Origin: Edaphochlamys debaryana
Lineage: Eukaryota; Chlorophyta; Chlorophyceae; Chlamydomonadales
DNA: 64,000 nt
Direction: 5' to 3'
Assembly: GCA_016858145.1 (NCBI GenBank)
Contig: JAEHOE010000005.1
Span: 930,001-994,000 of the forward strand
A program made the position numbers and the translations under genes. Shown here piece after piece: positions 38,299-50,522 of this stretch. The notes under the pieces are model-generated. The model did not search any database and was not told the origin of the DNA. It saw only the letters and a list, made by a program, of their open reading frames with translations. Each line of letters begins with the position of its first letter. Positions within the stretch are counted from its first letter, which is position 1.

Positions 38299-39162
38299 CG
38301 ACACTTTCGGCCTGAGTAGCTGTGAGGAGCTGAGAGTGGCCAAAGAGGCATTCTACTGAAGCTATATGGGGAACAAAGCCGGCCAACGCATGGAAGCCGT
38401 CCCGCGAGGAAGGCCCACGCACGTTACCCTCCCCCGCACAGCGCCCTCCCACCCCCGTGCCCTCACGGAAGCTCCTGCTTTAAGAGCGGCCGCCGCTGGA
38501 CACAACGCGTCCCTGCTGCACCCGCTCGCGGCTCATACGTGGGCAAGGGAGGGTCAGCATGTCCGGGCATCCTTTGCCCCACCTGCTCCGCGCCTCTGCT
38601 CGCGGTGACCATGCCAGTCTTCGCCGGGAAGAGGCTCAGTCGCGAGGGGGGCACGGAGGCAGCCGTGAGCAGCGAGCAGGGGGCGATGGTTTTCTCGGGG
38701 GCGGGGATTCCGGGGAAGGGGCGAGGCAGCGTGCTGCGAGGACAGGGCCTTGCTTTCAATGCCTGGCTTTGGGCCCGGCCTGGCTTTGCGGCTGAACGAA
38801 GGGTGTTCATGCCTCGCTTCATTCTCTTCCATCCCCTCCAGCTGCCTCCAGCAAGTGACAATACGACATGCTAAACTGGAATCACCCCCTGCTGTGCCTG
38901 GGCCAAAGCGGGCGTCCCCCTCGCTCCGCGGCCGGGCAGCTCGCATGGTCAGCGCAAGGGCTGCACAACACGGTACCAACACCGGACTTGCTGCCTACTG
39001 CCCCACCATCACCGGCTGCAGAGCCCAGCCTCATAATAAGAGAGTGTACAACTAATGATACAACACCGGAACACAAGCCCGGCCTGGCCGCCTGGCCGCC
39101 CGCCGCCTGAAAAGCACCACACCTTCCACCCCCCATCCGCCACCTGCCACCTGCGTCCCGGC

Positions 39163-39238
39163 TCAGAAGCGGAAGGGCCCCCAGCGGCTGTCATCCACGG
39201 CCCCGGGCGGTGCGGGGCGGTTCCATGTGGCGGCGGCG
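39163..39238 (-). pseudogene. MCCB last-exon fragment in copy 3
   Basis: Same terminal codons and stop as the true gene. Confidence 0.9.
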
Positions 39239-41046
39239 GCCGAGCCGCCGCCGCTGCCGCCGCCGCAGCCGCAGCAGCCGTCTGGAGCCTGCCGCTCCAC
39301 ACCCCCAGGCCCCGCCGTGTGACACGTGAGGTCCACACTCCACAGTGGCGCCCAGCAGAAGCTGTGTGGCTAGGGAGCCGCTTGCACTGGGGCTGGGGCT
39401 GAGGGCTGCCGACTGGGATCGGGGGCGCGGGTCAGGGGGTGAAGAACAAGCCAGCCAAGCGCGTGTGTGGGTCAGGGGGTTGCATGTGTCCCGGCGCGTG
39501 TTTTGAGACCGTCTCTGGGGCAACCATCGCGTGCGTACAGAGGTCATTCGCTAGGGGCTTGAGGCTGAGGGTCGGGGTCGGGCGTGGGATGAGTGTGTGG
39601 CTGGGACGACGGCGGTGATGCGCGGGGGCTGTGCGGCCTCGCTCGATGTGTGCTGTATGCGTTGGCAGACGGATGAGCCGTGCCTCCAGTCACAACCCCT
39701 TTCAGTTGGAGCAGGGTTTAAGAAGCCTCAACGAAGCCAAGTTTGTCGGCGAGAAGCAGTTTGCGACATTGACAGCTAGCGACAGGACCTGCCTAGAGCT
39801 TATGGGCATCATGTGTTTTTGCGATGGTTGCCTTGTATGGCCTGTTGGGTGACGTGTTGAGCCACGGGTCGCAGGTGTTGTCGGCCGCGATGTCGACGCA
39901 AGTGGACTTTGCAACACCCAGCGGCAAAGCCAGGCCTGAATCAGGACACTATCGGTAGAGTAACTCCGTATTGGTCGTTAGCGATACAGGGCAGCAGGTG
40001 CCTGAGCAGCAGGTGCCTGAGCGCGCTGCAGAGAGCAGCCGAACCGGGCCGAACCCGGGGCTCCTGGGTGAAAGCCAGGGATGTTAACCGCCTACACCAC
40101 AGCGGCCGACACTTTCGGCCTGAGTAGCTGTGAGGAGCTGAGAGTGGCCAAAGAGGCATTCTACTGAAGCTATATGGGGAACAAAGCCGGCCAACGCATG
40201 GAAGCCGTCCCGCGAGGAAGGCCCACGCACGTTACCCTCCCCCGCACAGCGCCCTCCCACCCCCGTGCCCTCACGGAAGCTCCTGCTTTAAGAGCGGCCG
40301 CCGCTGGACACAACGCGTCCCTGCTGCACCCGCTCGCGGCTCATACGTGGGCAAGGGAGGGTCAGCATGTCCGGGCATCCTTTGCCCCACCTGCTCCGCG
40401 CCTCTGCTCGCGGTGACCATGCCAGTCTTCGCCGGGAAGAGGCTCAGTCGCGAGGGGGGCACGGAGGCAGCCGTGAGCAGCGAGCAGGGGGCGATGGTTT
40501 TCTCGGGGGCGGGGATTCCGGGGAAGGGGCGAGGCAGCGTGCTGCGAGGACAGGGCCTTGCTTTCAATGCCTGGCTTTGGGCCCGGCCTGGCTTTGCGGC
40601 TGAACGAAGGGTGTTCATGCCTCGCTTCATTCTCTTCCATCCCCTCCAGCTGCCTCCAGCAAGTGACAATACGACATGCTAAACTGGAATCACCCCCTGC
40701 TGTGCCTGGGCCAAAGCGGGCGTCCCCCTCGCTCCGCGGCCGGGCAGCTCGCATGGTCAGCGCAAGGGCTGCACAACACGGTACCAACACCGGACTTGCT
40801 GCCTACTGCCCCACCATCACCGGCTGCAGAGCCCAGCCTCATAATAAGAGAGTGTACAACTAATGATACAACACCGGAACACAAGCCCGGCCTGGCCGCC
40901 CGGCCGCCCGCCGCCTGAAAAGCACCACACCTTCCACCCCCCATCCGCCACCTGCCACCTGCGTCCCGGCTCAGAAGCGGAAGGGCCCCCAGCGGCTGTC
41001 ATCCACGGCCCCGGGCGGTGCGGGGCGGTTCCATGTGGCGGCGGCC
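39239..41046. repeat. Tandem unit copy 4, merging into the true MCCB gene
   Basis: Ankyrin tail (39239-39322), intergenic body, tRNA-Glu-like sequence and the real MCCB 3' end. One substitution (C at 40901) sets it apart from copies 1-3. This unit provides the 3' UTR and termination region of MCCB. Confidence 0.95.
40035..40106 (-). pseudogene. tRNA-Glu(TTC)-like sequence, copy 4
   Basis: Identical to the copy 1 sequence; about 0.87 kb beyond the MCCB stop. Confidence 0.5.
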
Positions 41047-44000
41047 AGGCTCAGCCCCACCACACGGCGGGTGTCGGCGGGGTCGATGCAGCCGTCGTCC
41101 TGGGGGTGGGTGGGTGGAGGGCGGTTGGGGAGGGGTGTGTGGACGGTGTGGACGGCGCGATGGGCGGTGGCAGAAAACCTGGAAGCAGCAAACCTGGCCC
41201 CACACCCTCTACGCTTCCCCTTTCCTGCCCCCCCCCCCGTCTCACCCACAGCCGCGCCCCCGCGTACTCGGGCCGCGCCTGCTCGTCGTACAGCGCCGCC
41301 ATCTTGGCTCGGAACGCCTCCTCCTCGGCGGCAGGCCAGGCCCCGCCCTTGCGCCGGTGCTTCTCCGCCTCCACCTGTAGGGGGGCAGGAAAGGGGAAGG
41401 AGAAGGGGGACGAGGTGGTGTGGACAATGGGGTAGAAGATGGAAAGGGGCCAGGTTCGAGCAGCCGGGGTGCTTCTGCCTGACTTGTCCTCTGTCCCCAG
41501 CCTCCCACGCTTGGGTCCATGTAGGAAGACGAATTCTCCCCTGCCTCTTTCGCCCTTCCACGCCTTTGCCCCCCACCATCACGCACCCCAGCCCACCCCA
41601 CCCACCTGCGCCAGCACCCCCGCCGCCTGCTCCCCCCCCATGACCCCGATGCGGGCGTTGGGCCACATGTACATGAAGTGGGGGCTGTAGGCCTGGGGGG
41701 GAGAGGGGGGAGGGAGAAGGGGGTTGGACACAAGGGGCGAACGTAATGGGTACCGGTAAGGGCCAAGGAGAGGCCGTAAGAAGGCAGAGCTCTGCCGCAC
41801 TCTGCACCTCCCAGCCGCCGCCGCCAGGACCCCCGTGCCGTACGTACGCCGCACATACCCGGCCGCACATGCCGTAGTTGCCCGCGCCGAAGCTGCCGCC
41901 AATGACCACCGTCACCTTGGGCACCTGCGGCACGTCGCACGGCACGGCACAGCGTACCCTCGTACGGCCCTCGACGCCGCGCCAGGTCGGGGCCCAAACT
42001 GGCGTCCGGCACCGCACACCTCCCCCAATCTTGATTCCCACCCCCCCACCCCCACCCTCCCGCCACCCACAAAACCCCAATCCCCACCCCCACCCCCGCC
42101 CCCCGCCGTCCGTCCCCACCTCTGCGTTGGCCACCGCCCGCACCATCTTGGCACCGTCCTTGGCGATACCGCCCGCCTCGGCGGCGCGGCCCACCTGGGG
42201 GACGAGAAGGGAAGGGGCGGATGGGGTGAGTCCGCTGGAGGCAGGGGCCAGAAGGCCCGCGATCAAAGAGATGGAGGCGGGGGGGGGGGGCGCGGAGGTG
42301 CGTTGGCTTGGAAGGCGGAAAGGAGCTACCGGTATGCGTTGGCCAAGGCAGGGGTGGACGGTTCCGGAAAGGCGTACACAGTGCCACCGAGCGCCTGCAG
42401 TGACCCCCCCCCAGCTAGCAGCCCTTCTCACACAACCTCCCCCCCCAAAGAAAAGCGCGCGGGGGAGCCCTTGCCCCCTCACCATGAAGCCGGTGATGTT
42501 CTGTGGAGGGCGGTGACGGGGATGCCGGAAGGGGGGGAGGGGGGGGATGGTGTTAGCTAGGTGAAGGGCAAGTCAAGGGTGGGCACTTGCTGTAACCCTC
42601 GACTCTTAAACACGCTGTTCCTCCACACACCGCTCGACCCCCCCACCCCCGCCCCTCACCTGCAGGAAGAGCAGCGGAATGCCCCGCTGCGCACACAGCT
42701 GCGGGGGAGAGGGAACAGGGAGAAAGGGAACAGGCGGCGGAGGGCGGTCGTGAGCAAGTCGGGAATGGTCTCCAGGGGGCTCCCGCGCCAGGGGCCCCAA
42801 GCCCACCCCTCCCCCACCCCTCTCCCTCCTCCATCCCCCAACCTCTCATCCACCCACCTGCACGAAGTGCGCCCCCTTCTGCGCCGCCGCGCTGAACAGC
42901 ACTCCGTTGTTGGCCACCACGCCCACGGGCCGCCCGTACAGGGAGCCGAAGCCTGGGGCAGGGGCCCGGGGTAGGGGGGGGGCATGAGGGGAGGGGGCCG
43001 AGAGGGGAATGGGGAACTTGAAAGGGGGGCGGTGGGGAGGCTTCAACTCCCTCCGCCGCCCATCCCCACTTCCCCCCTTCTCCACTACCCCCGCCCCTCA
43101 GCCTCACCCGTGACCAGCGTGGTTCCGTAGTTGGCCTTGAACTCGTCGAAGCGGGATCCGTCCAGCAGGCGGGCCAGCACACAGCGCACGTCCCAGGGCC
43201 GGCGGGGGTCGGCGGGGACCGCAGCGCGCAGCTCCTCGGGGGGGTGGAGGGGCTCGGACCAGGAGGGGGCGGGGGGGGAGGAGGGGGCGCCCAGGGGGGA
43301 GGGGGCGCCGAGGAGGGTGGGGGCGGTGGCGGAGGGGGGCAGGGGCAGGTTGGCGACGATGTCGCGGGCGAGGACGAGGGCGTGGGCCTCGTCGTGGGCG
43401 TAGTGGTCGGTGACGCCTGGGGGGGGGAGGGAGGGGAGGGAGGGGGGGGGGAAGGGGGGAACGAGGGGGGAAGGGAGTGTGAAGGCAAGCGGGCGGGCGT
43501 CGTCTCGCCAGTAGGGGGGGGGAGGGAGGACGGTTTGATGGGTGGTTTAAGTGTGGGCGTGGGGCCACGGAGGGGAAAGGGATGCACACACAGAGCCACG
43601 CTACGCCCCACGCCTCCTGCGCAACCTACTCTCTCAGCGCCCTCCTACCGCCCCAAGACCCCCCCCCCCAGAACGCAGCCAGGAAGGCCCCACACGCAAC
43701 CCCCCCACCCCACCCCCCACCCCCAAACCCCTCCCCCAATCCCCAACCCCCACCCCACCCCATCCACCCACCCGAGCTCCTGCAGTGCAGGTCCGCCCCC
43801 CCCAGCTCCTCCGCGCTCACGTCCTCCCCCGTGGCCGCCTTGACCAGGGGCGGCCCCGCCAGGAAGATGGTGCCGTTGCCCGCCACGATGACGCACTCGT
43901 CGGCCATGGCGGGCACGTAGGCGCCTCCGGCCGTGCAGGAGCCCAGAACCACGGCGATCTGGGGGGAGAAGGGGAGGGGGGGAGGGGGGTTGGGGAGGGC

Positions 44001-45874
44001 GGCGGGAGGGGCGGGAGGGGAGGGAAGGGGGGTGGGAGGACAGGGTGGGCCAAGGCAGTGGGGCAGGGTTGTGTCTGCTCCCTCCCCCGGCCCTGCCCCG
44101 CACCTGCGGAATGCCCTGGCCCGACATGCGGGCCTGGTTGTAGAAGATGCGGCCAAAGTGGTCCCTTGGGGGGGGGGGGGTTAGGGGTGGGTGGGTGGGA
44201 GTAAGCGGGCCGAGGGATGGGGCCTTCACCCTCACCGCTCGCGATCTGAAACCCATCCATCCTTCACATTTGCCCCCCACCCCCACCCCCACCACCTTCA
44301 CACACCCTTGGGTAGGGCTTCGACCGGGCTTCGGCCGGCTAGTCACCGCGCCTCCGACTCCCTGGCTCATGCGAGCAGCCCTTCGCACCCCCCCTTGCGC
44401 CCCCACCTGTCCGGGAACACCTCCGCCTGCCGCGGCAGGTTGGCCCCCCCCGAGTCCACCAGGTACAGGCAGGGCAGGCGGCAGGCGGCAGCCACCTCCT
44501 GCAGCCGCAGGTGCTTCTGCGGGGGGGGGGGTGGAGGGGGGGACGGGGCGGGGGTGGGCTTGCGTGGGGTCCACCGTACGTGGGCGAACTGAGGGGGGGG
44601 GGAGCAGTCATGCTGCTTCCATCCGCACGCTGCAGCGCCTCCACCCCCAAGGCAGGCCCCACAGAACCCCCCACGCAAACCCCAACAACCAACAGCCCCA
44701 ACCCCACACTCCCCCCAGACCCCCCACCTTGACTGTGATGGGGTAGTAGGTCCCCCCCTTGACGGTGGCGTCGTTGGCCACCACCGCCACCAGCCGCCCC
44801 GCCACCTTGCCGATGCCCGTCACCAGGCCGCCGGAGGGGACGTCGTCGTGGCCTGGGGGGGGGGGGGGGAAGGGGTTGGGGTTTGGGGGTGCGCGCGAAG
44901 GAGGCGAAGGGTGCGTGCGTCCGGTAAAAGGCAAGGCAAAGCAAGGTCAGCATCTGCACCGTGCATCCTAACATCCCCGAAGACCGCTTTTCCCCTCCCC
45001 CCCAGTCCCCTCCCCCCTAACCCCCCCCCCCGCCCGCACCCCCTCACCGTACATGCCCCTCCCCGCCAGCGGCGACAGCTCCAGGAAGGGCGAGCCCTCG
45101 TCCAGCAGTGCGTCGATGCGCTCGCGGGGGAGCAGCTTGCCGCGGGACCTGGGGAGGAGGGAGGGAGGGAGGGTGGGGGGGGGGCATGGGAGGGTTTCGA
45201 GGCCCCGAACCCGGCTACCGTAAATGTGCGACCTAGCCTTGCAGCAGCAGCAGTGCAGCCCTGAGGGACCACCTACCAAACAAAACACGGTGGGGATATC
45301 AAATGAGAGAGGTGTAAGGCGCGGGAAGCCTCACGCACCTGTGCCGTGCGATGGCCGTAGCGCCCCCCCCCGCTCGCGCGTGCGCGTGCAGCCCCTCCAT
45401 GTGGGTCAGCAGGGCGGCCATGGCGGAGCGGTTGGCGGTTGCGTCCTTGTCCAGGGCGGGGGGCAGCACGTTGGAGGCGGAGGAGGCGGCCACGGAGGCG
45501 AAGGGGCGGCGGGGCTGGGGCTGGGGAGCGGCTGGGGGGAAGGAAGGGGACGGGGAGGGGCGCGGGGTGAGGCGGGGTGGGTAGGTGAGGAAGGGTCCGG
45601 TGGGCTGAGGTTGAGAGAGCCTTTGGGCTACCCTACCCTCCACATACCCTGAGACCCTTCCCCCTCTCCTCCGTTTGGCCCTCGCCAGCCCTGTAGCACT
45701 TAGTCCTCAACCCTCGCACCGACCTGCAGTGCCGGCCCCGAGCTGTTGCAGAAGCCCAGCGGTCGTGGCCGAGCGTTGCGGAGCTCCGGCAAGCCCCGCA
45801 TTCGCGGTTGCGCCTGCCTGCTCCAGCAACAGCCTTAGAGCTGAGGCCGCCTTACCACTCGCCTTGAGCGCCAT
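40971..45874 (-). CDS. MCCB: Methylcrotonoyl-CoA carboxylase beta subunit, mitochondrial
   Basis: Carboxyltransferase subunit of the biotin enzyme that carboxylates 3-methylcrotonyl-CoA in leucine breakdown. Sixteen exons (minus): 45874-45724, 45532-45339, 45148-45049, 44852-44728, 44516-44407, 44164-44104, 43958-43772, 43416-43108, 42952-42858, 42698-42660, 42500-42483, 42194-42120, 41924-41859, 41692-41606, 41374-41246, 41099-40971. They total 1,875 nt (624 aa) with every junction GT-AG and in frame. Residues 1 to about 60 are Ala/Arg-rich like a mitochondrial presequence. Motifs: [95 protein letters not shown]. The start is the only ATG before the presequence. The last exon is partly copied in the tandem array. 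The biotin-carrying alpha subunit is not in the window. Confidence 0.96.
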
Positions 45875-46404
45875 CGCGAGTAGGCGCGCTCAGGCAGCGA
45901 GGATGCGGGGTCGGTGCTCCAACAGGCCTGGTGGTAGGGCCCAGCACTATGCAGCGCTGGTATCGACAGGTGGTCTTCAAGCTGAGGACAGCGGCCTGGG
46001 GCCTGGTTCCGCGTTGCGGAAAGGCAAGGGCTTGCGCGGGATGCCGAGTCCGCGTAGGCAGCCCGCGTGGCAGGGGCACCTCGCACAGCGCGCGAGCCTG
46101 GGTCTAGCGTGTTTGTTATGCAATGTCGATAGTGCGAGTATGGCTGGCAAAGACAACATCGCAGGAAGCGACCTGGGCCGGGCGTCCGACGTTCGACACA
46201 CGCCCTCGGGAGCCCCGCCGATCCCACGCGCATCGCCCCGACGCCCCCCAGTCCCATTCGCCTCGCTTCCTTCTGTTCTTCGCTTCACACCCTCTCACCA
46301 CCGCTGCACACTTCCTTGCTCTTGGCACGCTCTTCCCTAGACACTCGCGACGCAACACCCAGTCTTCTTCCTTTGACGCCTCTCAAACGCGCGACTAGCC
46401 AACG
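45875..46404. promoter_or_regulatory. 530-bp divergent promoter region between MCCB and the SDR gene
   Basis: Two start codons face away from each other across 530 bp. No TATA box is evident; a CT-rich stretch (46240-46290) lies upstream of the plus-strand gene. A shared bidirectional promoter is the likely arrangement. Confidence 0.5.
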
Positions 46405-49143
46405 ATGCAGTCGCTAAGCTGCCAGGGCCGGACGGCAGTCCGCGCGCCCGCACGAGGAGCCGCGAGCCGCTCGCGCGTTGCCATCCGCGTGCAAGCCGCG
46501 AAGGACGTCGCGCCCTTGGTGCGTCACTCTCATTGCAGCAATCTGAGAGCCTTCAGCCATGGATGCCTCTCGGCTCAGGCGCGGTCTCGCGCGCGATGAG
46601 GCCGATTGCACGCATCTCTTCTTTGGACCACGCAGGCGCCCGGAGATCTGGTGCTGGTGGCCGGCGCGACGGGCGGTGTGGGCCAGCTGGTGACGGCAAA
46701 GCTGCTGGAGGTAGGGAGGGTAGGCGGGTGGTTGGGTGGCCAGCACCGACCGGGCTCTGGTTCGTGGGGCTGCGGAGGGCCCTGGGGTCGGGCTGGAGGA
46801 GCCAGAGCAGAGCGCCACGTCTGTCGGGGCGTAAGTTGGCTTCTGCCCCCCAGGAGGTTAGGTGGCTATGAGGACGTTGGCTCTCTCAGGCCTGGGGCGA
46901 GTCCTGTGGGCGCGGCATGAGGGGTCGAGGCAGCAGCGGCCCAGCCCCCATGCCCAGCAAACCCAAGGAGGCCTGCTGCAGGCAGTGGCCCGCGCGCGCC
47001 CGCCCTGGGCTAAAGCCCGCGCCTGATGCACCCTGCCCCGGCGCCCTCACCCCAATGCCCGCCCCCAACCCCCCATGCACACGCAGCGCGGCTACAAGGT
47101 GCGGGCCGTGGACCGGGCCCGCGAGGGCCGCAGCCGCGCGGCCCAGCTCTTCCCCGGCCAGGGCATCGAGGTGGGGCGGGGGAGAAGGGATTCCTGACAG
47201 CAGGAGAGGGCAGGGATGTCAGGCAAGGCCCCAGCCGGCAAGGGGTGTGCCGCCCGGCTGCGCCGCGCTCAGGCCAGGTGGGTGAGGCACGGGGCCTGCG
47301 TCCAGGGCCTGGGCGGCGCTCCCACGGTCTCGACCTCGTGGCCAAGGGCCCATGGTTCAAGTAAACCCCGGAGCAGGAGTGGGCGCTGTAGCGCCTGCCG
47401 CCTGCCTGCCGGTGGAGCCGCCAGAGGCGCACCCTTTGCACCGCTCAGCGCCCCCGCGGTGCCTCCGCCGCAACTCACCTCCCCACCTCCTACGCCCACA
47501 ACCAATCGATCTTAGCTCCGTTATCATCTTCGTGTCCCCAAAACCCCCGCCTCCCCGCCTCCCCGCAGGTGTTCCCCGCCGACCTGCGCGACCCCGCCAC
47601 CATGGTGGGCCTCACGCAGGGGGTGGCGGCGGTGGCCTGCTGCACAGGCACCACGGCCTTCCCATCGTCCAGGTGGGGGGGTGGAGGCCACGCTGGAGGG
47701 GTGGAGGAGGGCGGGCATGACTGACGGGCTAGGCGCCGCGGAGGGGCCCGAGGGGCTCTTGCGTCCGGCCACCTGCAGCCCCTTGCGCAAGGCTGTCTCG
47801 TCTACTTGCCCCGGGGTACCCCGCCGCGCACCTTTCCCAACGCAAGAACCCCTCGCGTAAGTCGCGTTCCATCTGCACATTGACCGCTCCGCCCCCAGGT
47901 GGAACGGCAACAACGGCCCCAAGAGCACCGACCTGGTGGCCACCTGCAACCTCATCGACTCCACCCCCGCCTCCGTGAAGCGCTTCGTGCTGGTGTCCAG
48001 CGTGGGCGTGGAGCGGTTCGACCAGCTGCCCTTCTCGGTGCTCAACAGCTTTGGTGGGGGAGGGGGGGGAGGGGAAGGGGAGGAAATGTGGGGAGGGGTG
48101 TGCGCTGGGGCTTGTGGTGGAGGGGCGTGTGAGGTGGGGCGGGGTCTCGTGTCATCGTGTGGCGGAGGACTCGACGTTCGCAAAGAGTCCTCGGCGCAGG
48201 GAGGCAAGTCAGGCAGCTCAGGCGGTGCGGCCCGTCCTCCACCACGTCCCTTCTCCCCGGTTTCCAGTTCATCCAGATCATCCCTGCTCCCCCCCTCCCT
48301 CCCCCGTTCCCTGCGCCAGGCGTGCTCAAGTACAAGCGCGAGGCCGAGAAGCACCTGGAGGCCTCCGACCTGCCCTGGACCATCATCCGCCCCGGCCGCC
48401 TCACGGACGGGCCGTACACCTCGTACGACCTGAACACGCTGCTGCAGGTACGGCCGTACGGCAGTGGGAGGCAGGGGCCGTTAAATGAACACGGAGGTGC
48501 CCTGTTGCTCTTGGCAGTGTGTGCTATGAGGGAAGGGCCGCGCAGGAGTGAGGGAGGCTGCGACCTTGACCCAGGGTCGCTCCCCGCTTCGACCCTTGCT
48601 CCGACCCCCCGCTCCCACCCCCCCGGCCTCAGGCCACCGCCGGCACGCGGCAAGCCGTGCAGCTGTCGGCGCGGGACGACCAGAGGGGGGAGGCCTCGCG
48701 CATCGCCGTGGCAGGTGGGGGGGAGGGCGGGAGGGCGGGAAGGGGGGGGAGGCGGGGGCGGGGGGTCTATGCTCGCAGGGTCCGTGCAGGGAGGGGGGAA
48801 CGTCCGCAACGCAACAGGGAGGGGGGAAGGGGGTTGCAGCGTGGGCAGGCCTGTGTGACAGTCAGGGTTAACCGCAGGGGGGACACCACAGGGGCCGTTG
48901 CCGCAGGCGTGGCTGCGACCAGGAGGCGCGGTGTCCTCCCCAGCGGCCCGCCGCCTCCAACCTTGCACGCATCCCTTGCCCCATGCACCCTCCCTCCCCC
49001 GCCCCCTCGCAGAGGCGGTGGTGCAGGCCCTGCTGGTGCCCGCCACCGCCAACCACCACTATAGCCTCTGCTCCACGGAGGGGGAGGGCCCGGGCAAGAA
49101 CACGGAGGGCTGGGCCAAGCTCTTCGCGCAGTGCTACGCATGA
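46405..49143 (+). CDS. NAD(P)-binding SDR/NmrA-like protein, probably plastid-targeted
   Basis: Atypical short-chain dehydrogenase with a Rossmann fold; the substrate is unknown. Eight exons: 46405-46518, 46636-46710, 47087-47170, 47569-47672, 47899-48053, 48320-48447, 48633-48714, 49013-49143, totalling 873 nt (290 aa), all GT-AG and in frame. Residues 1 to about 36 are rich in Ser, Arg and Ala with few acids, like a chloroplast transit peptide. VLVAGATGGVGQLVTAKLL is the dinucleotide-binding loop, FVLVSSVGV the second core strand, YKREAE the Tyr-x3-Lys-like segment, and IIRPGRLTDGPYTSYDLNTL the family signature of plant NAD(P)-binding proteins of this type. It is head-to-head with MCCB. The plastid location is inferred from the N-terminus. 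Confidence 0.9.
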
Positions 49144-50522
49144 GCGCTGGAACCTCGGGAGCTGGAGCATGGCAGGGAACAGGGGGGCGCTTGGAGAAAG
49201 AGCGGCAGGAAGCATGCAAGCTGGAAGGTTAGTGAATCATTATGGTATTCGGGTATTCGGTTCATGAGCGTTGGTGATTGGGTGCTGGGGAGCAGGCGGG
49301 GGTTAGAGGGTGCTGGGGAGCAGGCGGGGGTTAGAAGACATCAACGAAGCGAAGCGCTTGGTTGTGGCGTAGGGCGTGTTAGGCGGGGGTGCTGTGCCGT
49401 GGTCGGTTGGGACTTGGCGATGTGGCGTGAGGTGAACACTGGGAGTGGAAACTCCACAAGGCCCAGCAGGGTATGCTGGGCCGGACGTTTTGACGCAGAG
49501 CGTTGGCAGTTGATACAGAGGCAGGGACTCCGGGGATGGGGGCGGGGCCAGACCATGCGCGCACCCATGGGAGGGGCCGGACAAGGGTCCCAGTGAGGAC
49601 ACATCCGCGGGGGGATAGCGCGGTCTTCACGGAGAAAGCGAGGGCCATCCACACGGTTGTAAAGTTGAGCACCCGAGAGCTGTTGCCACAGGGCGCTTGC
49701 CACCGGGCCATCCCGTCAGCAGATCCCGCGCTTGCGGGCATGTTGCGCCGCCAGGTCCAGACCCTAGACACGCGGACGAGCGGGAAGCAGCGCGGCATTT
49801 ACGCGACGCAGAGATATATGCTGTTGCCGCAATCGCGTTGCTGAGTACTGACTTTGGTTCGGCACATGCGCGTTGATTCGCGAGTGGCCCTGGTGTGATT
49901 GCTTCGCCACGTATGTGTGTGAACTGGACGTGTGGGTCAGAGTTCTTCGGCCCGGAACGTACAGGGCGGACAGCGGGCAAGTCCCCACGCGAGAGCGTGA
50001 CACGCCCCCGCCCGGCTTCATGGGCGTGCCTGCCGACTGATTAGGCCCAGCGACTGCACATGTCCACTTGATAGTGCCGCTTGCGCTAAATACTTCATAC
50101 ACTACTGCTTGCCTGCCGTCACGTCTTGAGCGAGCTCAGCGACCCTTGCTGCTCCTACGCGTGGTGAGCCCCGACCGCTTTGCATCTGCATCAAAAGCGT
50201 GTAGCTTCGTATCGGCGGCATCTTGACAGCTAGTAGCTGGGGTGTTGTGGCTGGGTCGCGATGGCTTCGGAAGGCGCCGACCGCTTTCGGCGCCTGACGA
50301 GCTCTCGCAAGGACCCGCGCCCCAATTGCGACGCGATAGCAATGACGTGCTCGTTTGTGACTGCGGCGGCCTCGAGCTCCGCAGGCAGGACCGCCCTAGT
50401 CGCCCTCTCCTCACCCCTGCCCCTCACACCCGCGCCTGCCGCTCCTCCCCCGTTCCAACCCCGCAGAGCGCAACCCCGCCGACCCCCACCACCCGTTCTC
50501 AGCCCCTAGCAAACACTCCACC
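49144..50522. other. Intergenic region between the SDR gene and FolD
   Basis: About 1.4 kb with no supported gene. It holds a two-copy 28-bp direct repeat (49281-49336) and a possible TGTAA polyadenylation signal at 49658-49662, which would give the upstream gene a 0.5-kb 3' UTR. Confidence 0.5.
49281..49336. repeat. 28-bp tandem duplication
   Basis: GGTGCTGGGGAGCAGGCGGG followed by GGTTAGAG occurs twice in tandem. Confidence 0.7.

Larger units (their letters stand above)
37431..39238. repeat. Tandem unit copy 3 (uninterrupted)
   Basis: A complete 1,808-bp unit: ankyrin tail (37431-37514), intergenic body, tRNA-Glu-like sequence (38227-38298, minus), MCCB fragment (39163-39238, minus). No protein gene supported. 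Confidence 0.95.
7933..41046. repeat. Array of four head-to-tail 1,808-bp segmental duplications, two interrupted by retrotransposons
   Basis: Each unit starts at GCCGAGCCGCCG (the ankyrin-like gene's 3' end) and ends in GTGGCGGCGG (the MCCB last exon, antisense). Copy 1 is 7933-8173 plus 14604-16184 (LINE inserted). Copy 2 is 16185-16971 plus 36406-37430 (LTR element inserted). Copy 3 is 37431-39238. Copy 4 is 39239-41046 and runs into the complete MCCB gene. Offsets between equivalent landmarks are exactly 1,808 bp. Copy 1 has 4 extra bases (GCGG near 8130) and a substitution in its left part; copy 4 has C instead of T at 40901. Otherwise the copies look identical by eye. The joints fall in CGGCGGC-type microhomology. 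Confidence 0.95.

Noticed and set aside
7933..41046. CRISPR array or satellite centromere
   Set aside because: Units are 1.8 kb with gene tails, only four copies, and no spacer/repeat organisation.
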